From Roseiarcus sp050013275 (GTDB taxonomy: Bacteria > Pseudomonadota > Alphaproteobacteria > Rhizobiales > Beijerinckiaceae): 15,194 bases of DNA. Where the stretch lies: NCBI GenBank assembly GCA_050013275.1, contig JBEKFO010000046.1:1-15194 (forward strand), written 5' to 3'. How positions within the stretch are numbered: the first letter of the stretch is position 1; the number at the start of each line of letters is the position of its first letter. Under the pieces are notes generated by a model. That model was not told the DNA's origin, ran no database searches, and saw only the letters and a program-made list of their open reading frames with translations. Made by a program: the position numbers and the translations under genes. Of this stretch, positions 7,437 through 14,766 are shown one piece after another.

Positions 7437-9389
7437 CTACCGTGACGACGGCGATTGATCGACGGACGCCTTCGCCGGCGCCGCGTCGCGCGCGCGCCCC
7501 GAAAGCCGATTGGCGAGGCGGTCGAGGTAGAGATAGATCACCAGCGTCGTGTACAGCGTGAGGAATTGCGAAACGATGAGGCCGCCGACCATGGCGACGC
7601 CGAGCGGTTGACGCAATTCGGACCCGGAGCCTGTGCCCAGCGCCAGCGGCAATCCCGCGATCAGCGCGCACATCGTCGTCATCATGATCGGGCGGAACCG
7701 TTGCAGGCACGCTTGATGGATCGCCTCGATCGGACTCCTGCCCTCCTTGCGCTCCGCCTCGAGCGCGAAATCGATCATCATGATCGCGTTCTTCTTGACG
7801 ATGCCGATCAACAGAATGACGCCGATGATCGCGATCAGCGTGAGGTCCATGCGGAACGCCATCAGCGTGATCAGCGCGCCGACGCCCGCCGACGGCAACG
7901 CCGAAAGAATGGTGATCGGGTGGATGAAGCTCTCGTACAGCATCCCCAACACGACATAGACGACGACAATCGCGGCCGCGACCAGGATCGGCGTCGACGC
8001 CAGCGAAGCCTGAAACGCCTGCGCTGTGCCCTCGAAATCGCCGTGCAACGTCGAGGGCGCGCGCAATTGCGCCGACAACGCGCCGATGGCGTCGACGGCT
8101 TGGCTCAGCGCGGCGCCCGGCGCGAGGTTGAAGGACGGCGTCACCGACGGGAAGACGCCCTGATGATTGATCGTCAGCGGCTCGACCTTGTTGACGAAGT
8201 GGGCGACGGCCGAGAGCGGAATTTCGGCGCCGGCGCTGTTGGCGACATAGACGCTGGAGAGCGCCGTTGGACCGGTCTGGAATTTCGGCTGCACCTCAAG
8301 AATGACGTACGATTGTTGCGTCGCCGAGTAGATGGTCGCCACCTGCGCCTGGCCGAACGCGTCGTAAAGTGTGGCGTCGATCGCGCTCATCGACAGTCCG
8401 AGTTGCGAGGCGGCGTTGCGGTCGACCTGGACGACAATCTGCGGCGACGCGATCTGCTGGTCGGACGCCACGTCGGTGAGGATTTTCATGCCCTGCAATT
8501 TGCTCAGAAAGATCGGCGCCCAATGGTTGAGTTCGTCGGAATTGGTGTCGGTCATGGTGTACTGATATTCGGCCTGCTCCAGCCGCGCGCCGACCGTCAC
8601 GTCCTGCCCCGCCTGCATATAGAATTTCGCGCCGACGACGCCGGCCACGTTCGGCCGCAGCCGGCGTATGACCTGTTGCACGGAGGCGCGCTGGCTGAAG
8701 GGCTTGAGCTGGATGAACATGCGCGCGGTGTTTTCGCTCGAATTGCCGCCGGTCGCGCCGGCGAAGCCGACAACACCCTGCACCGCCGGATCTCGCAAAA
8801 TGATCTTCGTGATTTCGTGCTCGATATTGGCGATCGCGGCGAAGGAGGCGTCTTCGCGCGTTTGCGCGTCGCCGAAAATGAAACCGGTGTCTTGCTCAGG
8901 AAAAAATCCCTTCGGGATCGTCACGTAGAAGTATCCCGTCACCACGATCAGCGCGAGCGTGGAAAGCAGCGCCGGGCGCTGATGACGGAACACCCATTGC
9001 AACCCGCGGTCGTAGCCGTCGAGGGCGCGCCTGAAGAAGCGCTCCGAGCCCTGATTGAACCGGCCGGCGGGCCGCTCGCCCTCGCGGCGCAGGAGTCGCG
9101 CGCACATCGTCGGCGTCAGGCTGAGCGAGATCAAAGCCGAAACCACCACCGCGATGCTGACCGTCATCGCGAATTCGTGAAAGAGGCGACCGACGATTCC
9201 CGACATGAACAATAGCGGGATGAAGACCGCGGTCAGCGAGCAGGTGATCGAGACGATGGTGAAGCCAATTTGGCCGGAGCCTTTGAGCGCCGCCTCGAAC
9301 GGCGGCTCGCCCATCTCGACGTAGCGCACGATGTTCTCGATCATCACGATCGCGTCGTCGACGACGAAACCGACCGAGATCGTCAGTGG
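7437..9389 (-). pseudogene. RND efflux pump (MdtB/MdtC-like), N-terminal third missing
   Basis: The C-terminal ~650 residues of an inner-membrane, proton-driven multidrug RND transporter. Homology starts abruptly at LTISVGFVVDDAIVMIENI, the fourth membrane helix with the proton-relay Asp pair, and runs without a break to the end. It includes the porter part, the YESFIHPITILS and VKKNAIMMIDFA segments (the relay Lys of helix 10) and AGLPLALGTG. The sequence is closest in style to MdtB/MdtC. Those proteins are about 1,020-1,040 residues long, so roughly the first 390 residues (helices 1-3 and half of the periplasmic domains) are absent. The frame stays open to an ATG at 9464, but the residues before the junction (RPSPRTRRDLPTP) do not resemble the family. 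A pump without this half should not work, so I call it a remnant, although the remaining codons show no decay. It reads in the same direction as emrAB. Confidence 0.82.
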
Positions 9390-9553
9390 CGTCGGAAGAT
9401 CACGCCTCGTTCGCGGACTGGGCCGCCGGTCAGATGGAAATTTGGAGCGGCCGCATGGGCGCAAGGGAAGCCGCTATCGAAGCCCTGCTGCCGTTTGCCG
9501 CGGCGGCGATCGCCATGACCGGGTTCATGCTGGTGGCGAAGCTCGCCGGATAG
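9390..9553 (+). other. Possible 3' tail of an unrelated gene on the opposite strand
   Basis: Immediately beyond the RND junction the plus strand has an open frame ending at TAG 9551-9553. It reads ...DHASFADWAAGQMEIWSG and then a hydrophobic end, PFAAAAIAMTGFMLVAKLAG. About 80% of third codon positions are G or C, as in real genes here. It looks like the C-terminus of a protein with a final membrane helix, cut at the same point where the RND homology stops. A self-contained 39-residue ORF from the ATG at 9434 is also possible but has no ribosome site. I do not recognise the family. Confidence 0.35.
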
Positions 9554-9561
9554 AACGAGCG

Positions 9562-11169
9562 TCAATGCGCGGCGATCGGTCGGCCGCCGAGCGGGACACG
9601 GCCGAGCGTGAAGGCGATCGGGATCATGACGAGCGCGAGCGCCGCGATCGCGGCGAAGACGTCGATATACGAGAGATAGGCCGCCTGCTGGCCGATTTCC
9701 TGTCCGATCCAGGCGAGGGCCTTGCCGTGCGCGGCGGCGGCGGCGCCATGCGCCGCGAAATAATCCTGAGCCTGCTGGAGCGTTTGTTGATAGGCGAGCG
9801 ACGAGGGCAGGACATGCGCGTCGAGTCTGGCCTGATGGAACTGTTCTCGCCGCGCCAGCAGCGTTTGCGTCATCGACACGCCGATGCTGCCGCCGAGATT
9901 GCGGGCGACATTGATCAGCGCGGAGGCGTGGCTAGAACGGTCCGGCGGCAAGCCGACATAGGAGTAGCTGGTGATCGGCAGAAAGAGCATCGGGATGCCG
10001 ACCATCTGGTACGCTCGCGCGCTCGCAAACCATGCGAAGCCGACGTCCGGAGTGAGCGAAGTGAAATGATACATCGCAACAGCGACGATCGCCATCGCGA
10101 CCGCCATCATCGTCCTCGGCTGGACGAACCCGCTCAGGCGACCCGCCAAGCCCATCGTCGCCAGCGCAGCGAAGCCGCCGGGCGCGAGCGCGAGCCCGGC
10201 CAGTTCCGCGGTGTAGCCGTAACTCTGCTGCAGGAGTTGCGGAACGAGTTGGGTCGAACTGAAGAGAACCATGCCGATCGTCAGCATGACGAACCAAGAA
10301 GTTCCAAATCGCCGTCGGCCGAGCAGGCCGACGTCGACGACCGGGTCGCTGCGCGTCAGCTCCCACGGAATCAACACTGCAAACGATAGGGCCGCGATCG
10401 CGGCGCAGGTTACGATCGCACCCGAGCTGAACCAGTCGTCCTCCTGCCCCTTGTCGAGGAAGATCTCGAGCGAGCCGAACGCGAGACCGAACAGCGCAAA
10501 GCCGAGCCAGTCGATGTGCAGGCCGCGGCGCAAGCGCATCGCCCGTTCGCGAATCAAGGTGCGCGGCTCGCTGACGAGAAGATGAACGAGCGCGAGCGAC
10601 ATCAGGCCGACCGGAACATTGATGAAGAAGATCCAATGCCAAGACGCGTTATCGGTGATGTAGCCGCCGAAAGTCGGCCCGAGCGTCGGCGCGACGATGA
10701 CGGTCATGCCGTAAATCGCGAAAGCCTGGCCGCGTTTGGACGGCGGGAAGGTATCGGCGAGCATCGACTGTTCGCTCGGCGCCAGCCCGCCGCCGCCGAG
10801 GCACTGGAACACGCGCGCGACGATCAGCCAGGCGAGGTTCGGCGCCAGGCCGCACGCGAGCGAACTCGCGGTGAACAGCGCCACGCAGGTCATGTAGAAG
10901 CGCTTGCGTCCGACGACGTCGGACAGCCAGCCGCTCACCGGCAGGATCGCGGCGTTGGCCACGAGATAGCTGGTGAGCACCCAGGTGCTCTCGTCGACGC
11001 TTGTGGCGAGGCTGCCAGCGATATGCAACAGCGCGACGTTGGCGATCGAGGTGTCCAGCACCTCCATGAAGGTCGCGATCGAAACGACCGCCGCAATCAC
11101 CCACGGATTGCGCGCTCCAGCCGCCGAGCGGTCGCGCGTCCAACCCGCGTCGGCGTCTTGCGCGCTCAC
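9562..11169 (-). CDS. emrB: DHA2-family MFS multidrug exporter (EmrB/QacA type)
   Basis: Inner-membrane proton/drug antiporter that works with a membrane fusion protein and an outer-membrane channel to expel hydrophobic toxic compounds. It has 535 residues, within the 14-helix DHA2 length range. Visible motifs are LDTSIANVAL (39-48; the subfamily's LDxTIVNVALP), motif A GWLSDVVGRKR (80-90) and motif C APTLGPTFGGY (160-170). The GTG start at 11169 is chosen because its GTGA overlaps the emrA stop and a GGTGAGGG ribosome motif lies just before it. An open frame continues upstream inside emrA to 11445, but that part is only the emrA gene read out of frame. Gene order emrA-emrB is the classic EmrAB layout. 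No regulator (EmrR/TetR) is adjacent, and the substrate is unknown. Confidence 0.93.
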   Translation of the reverse strand: MSAQDADAGWTRDRSAAGARNPWVIAAVVSIATFMEVLDTSIANVALLHIAGSLATSVDESTWVLTSYLVANAAILPVSGWLSDVVGRKRFYMTCVALFTASSLACGLAPNLAWLIVARVFQCLGGGGLAPSEQSMLADTFPPSKRGQAFAIYGMTVIVAPTLGPTFGGYITDNASWHWIFFINVPVGLMSLALVHLLVSEPRTLIRERAMRLRRGLHIDWLGFALFGLAFGSLEIFLDKGQEDDWFSSGAIVTCAAIAALSFAVLIPWELTRSDPVVDVGLLGRRRFGTSWFVMLTIGMVLFSSTQLVPQLLQQSYGYTAELAGLALAPGGFAALATMGLAGRLSGFVQPRTMMAVAMAIVAVAMYHFTSLTPDVGFAWFASARAYQMVGIPMLFLPITSYSYVGLPPDRSSHASALINVARNLGGSIGVSMTQTLLARREQFHQARLDAHVLPSSLAYQQTLQQAQDYFAAHGAAAAAHGKALAWIGQEIGQQAAYLSYIDVFAAIAALALVMIPIAFTLGRVPLGGRPIAAH

Positions 11170-12278
11170 TTCACCCTCACCGAGGGAACAACCGACATGC
11201 CCGGACCGATCACGACGTCCGGCGGGTTGTCGAAGACGATCTTCACGGGAACCCGCTGCACCACCTTCACGTAATTGCCGGTGGCGTTCTCCGCCGGCAG
11301 CAGGCTGAAGGCCGTGCCGCTGCCCGCCTGGACGCTGTCGACCCGCCCCGGGAAAGTCCGGCCGTAGGCATCGATCTCGATTTCGACCGGCTGGCCCGGC
11401 CGAATCGAAGCGAGCTGCGTCTCCTTGAAATTCGCCGTCACCCAAAGGTAAGTCGGGACGAGGATCATCAGCGTCTGGCCCGTCGCCGCGAAAGCGCCCT
11501 TGGCGGCAGTCAGCGCAGTGACGCGGCCCTCCACCGGCGCGGTGAGCGTGACCCGCGACAGGTTGACCGAGGCGTGCTCGCTCTGGGCTTGAGCCTGCTT
11601 GACCTGCGCCTCGTCGCTGACTTGCAGCGCTCGCAAGACTCCGAGCTGCTTCGCCGCCTGCAATTCCACCAGCTTCGCCGCGTCCAGCGCCGCCTGTTTC
11701 TCGCGCAGGTCGGATTCGGCTTGCTGGGCGGCCTGGACGGTTCCCGCGCCGCGCTTGAGAAGATCCTGAGCCCGCGCATTTTCCTGCTGCGAGAAAGTCA
11801 GCGCCGCTTCGGCTTCCGCCGTCAGCTTTGCCGTCTGCTCGATCACCGCCTGCTGGGTTGCAACCTGCGCGACGACGTTGGCGACGTCCGCCTGCTGCTC
11901 GGCGACTTTGCCCTGGGCCTGGGCGACAGCGGCCGCATAGTCGCGGTCGTCGATCCGCGCGAGCACGGCGCCTGCCGGCACGAGCTCATTGTCGGTCACC
12001 GGGACTTCGACGATCTGGCCGGGAACCAGCGCGCTGACGTCGACCGGACGTCCGTCGATGAACGCGTCGTCGGTGGTCTCGTAATTTTGCGTCTGCAGCC
12101 ACCAGGCCACCGCCGCGATGATCGCCGCAGTGGCGAGCAGCGCCAAGAGCGCCAGGCCAAGCGGACGTCGAAGCCGCGATGGCGGCGCGCTCGGCTGTTC
12201 GACGCGAGCGTTCTCCATCTCCCCTGGAGCGAGCTCGCGTTTATCCCGCTCGTGTCGTGGAAGGTCCCGCAGATTCAT
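11166..12278 (-). CDS. emrA: EmrA-type membrane fusion protein (HlyD family)
   Basis: Periplasmic adaptor that links the EmrB pump to an outer-membrane channel. It has 370 residues from the ATG at 12278. A cytoplasmic tail (1-38) is followed by one membrane helix (about 40-60) and the EmrA hallmark NYETTDDAFIDG (65-76). A first lipoyl half follows, then a long Ala/Gln-rich coiled-coil hairpin (about 113-215), the second lipoyl half with LTAPVEGRVT, and the beta-barrel part (LWVTANFKE). No gene part is missing. The start is uncertain. GTG 12341 would add 21 residues rich in Arg, and ATG 12218 has AGGGGAG touching it. ATG 12278 is a compromise, with only a weak ribosome site. It overlaps emrB by four bases, so both are made from one transcript. 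Confidence 0.92.
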   Translation of the reverse strand: MNLRDLPRHERDKRELAPGEMENARVEQPSAPPSRLRRPLGLALLALLATAAIIAAVAWWLQTQNYETTDDAFIDGRPVDVSALVPGQIVEVPVTDNELVPAGAVLARIDDRDYAAAVAQAQGKVAEQQADVANVVAQVATQQAVIEQTAKLTAEAEAALTFSQQENARAQDLLKRGAGTVQAAQQAESDLREKQAALDAAKLVELQAAKQLGVLRALQVSDEAQVKQAQAQSEHASVNLSRVTLTAPVEGRVTALTAAKGAFAATGQTLMILVPTYLWVTANFKETQLASIRPGQPVEIEIDAYGRTFPGRVDSVQAGSGTAFSLLPAENATGNYVKVVQRVPVKIVFDNPPDVVIGPGMSVVPSVRVK

Positions 12279-12536
12279 TGCGCGCCGTCGAGCTCTGTAA
12301 GCGAATGAACAAACGGGAAAGCGCGGTGCGCGCCTTCCCACGCGAACCGCGCCTTCTCGCGGCGCCGCGCGACCGCATGGCGCTGCGCCTCGCTACTCCT
12401 CCTCGGGACTTTGGCGCCAGTGTGGGCGGCGCAAGGTCTTCTCTTTCAGGCCAACCCATTTAGGCCGCTCTTTAGAACGCCTACAAGATAAACCGGTCAT
12501 TTCTATGGTCCCGCGGGGCGACCTCTCGCCAGGTCG
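12279..12536. promoter_or_regulatory. Gap between emrA and the beta-CASP gene
   Basis: The 258 bp upstream of emrA must contain its promoter. AT-rich patches occur at about 12461-12500 and 12300-12320, but no box pair matches well enough to name. No operator-like palindrome for a TetR or MarR regulator stands out. No credible gene is present. Confidence 0.4.
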
Positions 12537-12537
12537 C
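12510..12537 (-). terminator. Hairpin overlapping the stop codon of the beta-CASP gene
   Basis: GCGACCT (12518-12524) pairs with AGGTCGC (12531-12537) around a 6-base loop. On the minus strand it starts within the TAG stop of the metallo-beta-lactamase-fold gene and is followed by the palindrome CCCGCGGG (12510-12517). There is no U-tract, so it is at best a weak terminator or a 3'-end stabiliser. Confidence 0.4.
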
Positions 12538-13925
12538 TACAGCGTGAACGCCTCGCCCAATGCCGGGATCTCGACCTGCGTATCGACGAGCTTGCCGGCG
12601 AAGCCGCGCATCGCCTCTTCCTCGCCGTGCACCAGAAACGTGCGGCTCGCGCGCGCTTTTCTCTGCCAGGCGAGCAGCTCCGCCTGATCCGCGTGAGCGG
12701 AAAAGCCGTTGATGGTGTGGATCCGGGCTCTGACCGAAATCCGTTCGCCGAAGATGGTCACCTCCTCGGCCCCGTCGATGATCTGGCGCGCCAACGTGCC
12801 GGCGGCGGCGAAGCCGACGAAGATGACGCTCGAATCCGCGCGCCACAGGTTGTGCCTGAGGTGGTGGCGGATGCGCCCGCCCGCGCACATGCCGGAACCC
12901 GCCATGATCACTGCGCCGCCGCCGATCCGGTTGAGCGCGATCGAATCGGAGGTCTCGCGGGTGAAATGCAGTCCCGGCGGATGGAAAGGATCTTTGCCTT
13001 CGCGGAACAGCTCGGCGATTTCGGGCTCGTAACATTCGGGGTGGCGCTCGAAGATGTCCGTCGCCGAGATCGCCATCGGCGAGTCGAGAAACACCTGCAT
13101 CGAGGGGGGCAACTTGTTCTCTTCGACCCCTTGGCGCAGGTAGTAGAGCAGCTCCTGCGCGCGCTCCAAGGCGAAGGTCGGGATGATGACGTTGCCGCCT
13201 CGCTGGTGGGCCTCGGCGATCGCGCCGTAGAGTTCGTCGACCGATTGCTGAAGCGACTTGTGCAGGCGGTCGGCGTAGGTGGTCTCCATCACCACGACGT
13301 CGGCGCGGGGCGGATCGGCGGGATCGCGCAGCAACGGCCGGCCGGCGTTGCCGAGATCGCCGGAGAACAGCGCGCGACGCCGCAGCCCGCCCTCCTCGAT
13401 TTCGAGCAGGACGCTCGCCGATCCCAGGATATGCCTGGCGTCGACGAATGTCGCTTTGACGCCGGGGACGAGGTCGATCGCCTCGCCGTAGGCGGCGTTT
13501 CGCCCGAAGCAATCGAACGCGTTCAACGCGTCGAGGATGGAATAGAGCGGTTGGTCGGGCGGAATTTGGCCGTGACGTCGCAGCGCTTTTCGCGATCGAT
13601 AGCGCGCCTCTTCCTCTTGCAGATGCGCAGCGTCGAGCAGCACCAGGCGGGTCAGCTCGCGCGAGGCCGCCGTCGTGACGATCTCGCCGCGAAATCCTCG
13701 CTTGAACAAGAGCGGGATGCGCCCGCAATGGTCCAAGTGCGCGTGGGTCAGCAGCAAGACGTCAATTGCGGTCGGATCGAAGCCGAACGGACCGGCGTTT
13801 TCCTCCTCGATCTGGCGCCCGCCCTGATAGAGCCCGCAATCGACCAAGATCCGGCGACCGCGTGCCTCGACGAGATGACAAGACCCGGTTACGCCGCGAT
13901 CGGCGCCATGAAAGGACAGTTTCAC
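12537..13925 (-). CDS. Beta-CASP metallo-beta-lactamase-fold protein (putative RNA nuclease)
   Basis: A 462-residue member of the CPSF73/YSH1-like group of zinc-dependent nucleases, which process or degrade RNA. Numbering from the GTG at 13925, the metal motifs are complete: HAHLDH (61-66), His165 in DARHILGS, and Asp190 in SGDLG. The beta-CASP insert follows, with motif A METTYADR (Glu214), motif B SAHADQ (His411) and motif C VHGE (His433). These last motifs separate nucleic-acid enzymes from glyoxalases or beta-lactamases. Alphaproteobacterial RNase J is longer and lacks this arrangement, so this is a separate protein, probably cytoplasmic. The start rests on AAAGGAG (13931-13937), five bases before the GTG; upstream in-frame ATG codons add residues unlike the family. 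It is monocistronic and divergent from the small secreted protein gene. The RNA target is unknown. Confidence 0.93.
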   Translation of the reverse strand: MKLSFHGADRGVTGSCHLVEARGRRILVDCGLYQGGRQIEEENAGPFGFDPTAIDVLLLTHAHLDHCGRIPLLFKRGFRGEIVTTAASRELTRLVLLDAAHLQEEEARYRSRKALRRHGQIPPDQPLYSILDALNAFDCFGRNAAYGEAIDLVPGVKATFVDARHILGSASVLLEIEEGGLRRRALFSGDLGNAGRPLLRDPADPPRADVVVMETTYADRLHKSLQQSVDELYGAIAEAHQRGGNVIIPTFALERAQELLYYLRQGVEENKLPPSMQVFLDSPMAISATDIFERHPECYEPEIAELFREGKDPFHPPGLHFTRETSDSIALNRIGGGAVIMAGSGMCAGGRIRHHLRHNLWRADSSVIFVGFAAAGTLARQIIDGAEEVTIFGERISVRARIHTINGFSAHADQAELLAWQRKARASRTFLVHGEEEAMRGFAGKLVDTQVEIPALGEAFTL

Positions 13926-13930
13926 AAAGG

Positions 13931-13937
13931 CTCCTTT
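13931..13937 (-). promoter_or_regulatory. Ribosome binding site that decides the beta-CASP GTG start
   Basis: AAAGGAG on the minus strand, with a five-base spacer before GTG 13925-13923. The resulting N-terminus (KLSFHGADRGVTGSCHLVE) begins as expected for the fold's first strand. Confidence 0.8.
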
Positions 13938-13994
13938 GCGAGTCGCGAACGCGCCAGGCGCTTTCATCTCCCGGCGGCCATCGGCGATCAAGGA

Positions 13995-14006
13995 CGCTGA
14001 TCAGCG
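13995..14006. promoter_or_regulatory. 12-bp perfect palindrome in a divergent intergenic region
   Basis: CGCTGATCAGCG is its own reverse complement. It lies between the beta-CASP gene and the small secreted protein gene, about 70 and 80 bp from their starts. The position suits an operator for a dimeric regulator. A second, shorter repeat (CTTG-GT-CAAG) follows at 14020-14029. The role is inference; chance cannot be excluded. Confidence 0.3.
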
Positions 14007-14085
14007 CCGGCTTTTTGCTCTTGGTCAAGCGGCGTTCGAGCCGAGCCGCTATGCTTTTGCTGCGGCGATATCTGTGGAGGAGATC

Positions 14086-14319
14086 ATGAAAACATTGCGT
14101 TACGCAGCGGCGGTGGTTGGCGCGCTTTCCGCGGTTGGAGGGTTGGCCATCGTTGCGTCGACGCCCGCCGAGGCTTGGTATTGTTCGGCGCGCGGTTCGA
14201 CCGGCGCCACCGGGTGGGGCACTTCCGCCAATCTCGGCTACGCAAAGACCATCGCCTTGCGAGAATGCGCCGTGCGCACGCCGCGCGGCGCCACGTGCTA
14301 CATCATGTATTGCAGGTAA
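14086..14319 (+). CDS. Small secreted four-cysteine protein of unknown function
   Basis: A 77-residue precursor. Residues 1-30 are a clear Sec signal peptide (MKTLR, then a hydrophobic core, then TPAEA before WYC), so the mature protein has about 47 residues and is periplasmic or secreted. The mature part has exactly four Cys (WYC, REC, ATC, MYC), enough for two disulfides, and a Gly/Ser/Thr-rich first half. Similar short proteins with a WYCSAR start and a C-terminal YCR seem familiar from Rhizobiales genomes, but I know of no assigned function. GGAGG at 14076-14080, five bases before the ATG, fixes the start and suggests strong translation. It stands alone, with a strong intrinsic terminator 38 bp after the stop. 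Confidence 0.83.
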   Translation: MKTLRYAAAVVGALSAVGGLAIVASTPAEAWYCSARGSTGATGWGTSANLGYAKTIALRECAVRTPRGATCYIMYCR

Positions 14320-14357
14320 GTGCGACGACGAAACGTCGCCAGCAATTCGCAACCTCG

Positions 14358-14388
14358 CCCCCGGGCGCTTTGCCCGGGGGTTTTTCTT
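14358..14388 (+). terminator. Strong intrinsic terminator
   Basis: A perfect 9-bp stem, CCCCCGGGC (14358-14366) with GCCCGGGGG (14372-14380), a GCTTT loop, then TTTTTCTT. It ends the transcript of the small secreted protein gene. It is the only textbook Rho-independent terminator in the window. Confidence 0.93.
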
Positions 14389-14766
14389 CGGCGTGCGTCG
14401 CGGCCTCTCTCCTCGGCGCCGCTCGGCCGCAGCGACACGCGAAAAGGACGGATTCGACCTCGTCGTCGCGGGCGCCGCGCGCCCGTCTTCTTCGCGCTGC
14501 GACAAATTGTCCGCGGGCGCGAATTCACTCGCCGGTCGCGCGATCGCCGCGACCGCGAACGATCCGACGCGCCCGCCCGGAGCCGGACGGCGAGCGCGGT
14601 TTACGCAGTGAAACCACTGACGAAATACGCCTGTTCTGTCGTCGCGAATCAGAATAGATATGTCAAACTTTTCGGAAGACGCACTCGAAGACTTATCTTA
14701 AACTCGATTAACCATTCTGCCACGCTTGCGCTCTATGTTCCCAACGGTGTGTAACCAGTGTGGGAA
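14389..14766. other. Gene-free stretch before the glycogen synthase gene
   Basis: The first ~220 bp are GC-rich with only Arg/Ser-rich open frames that look like noise. From about 14610 to 14757 the base composition turns clearly AT-richer, with tracts such as GATTAACCATTC. This is the likely promoter region of the downstream gene. No -35/-10 pair can be named with confidence, and no riboswitch or RNA gene is recognised. Confidence 0.45.

Noticed and set aside
7455..9215. 586-codon plus-strand open frame over the RND remnant
   Set aside because: The minus strand clearly encodes RND helices and motifs; the plus frame is Arg/His/Asp-rich noise.
11170..11445. 92-codon N-terminal extension of emrB
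   Set aside because: It lies wholly inside emrA in another frame; the GTGA overlap at 11166-11169 gives the natural start.
12627..14000. 457-codon plus-strand open frame over the beta-CASP gene
   Set aside because: Antisense of a gene with complete catalytic motifs; composition is that of a shadow frame.
14320..14754. 144-codon frame after the secreted mini-protein gene
   Set aside because: It runs through the intrinsic terminator and is Arg/Ser-rich without a ribosome site.
14726..14755. TTGCGC with 18-bp spacer to TGTAAC as a glgA promoter
   Set aside because: It would put the start of transcription almost at the start codon, and the -10 match is poor.
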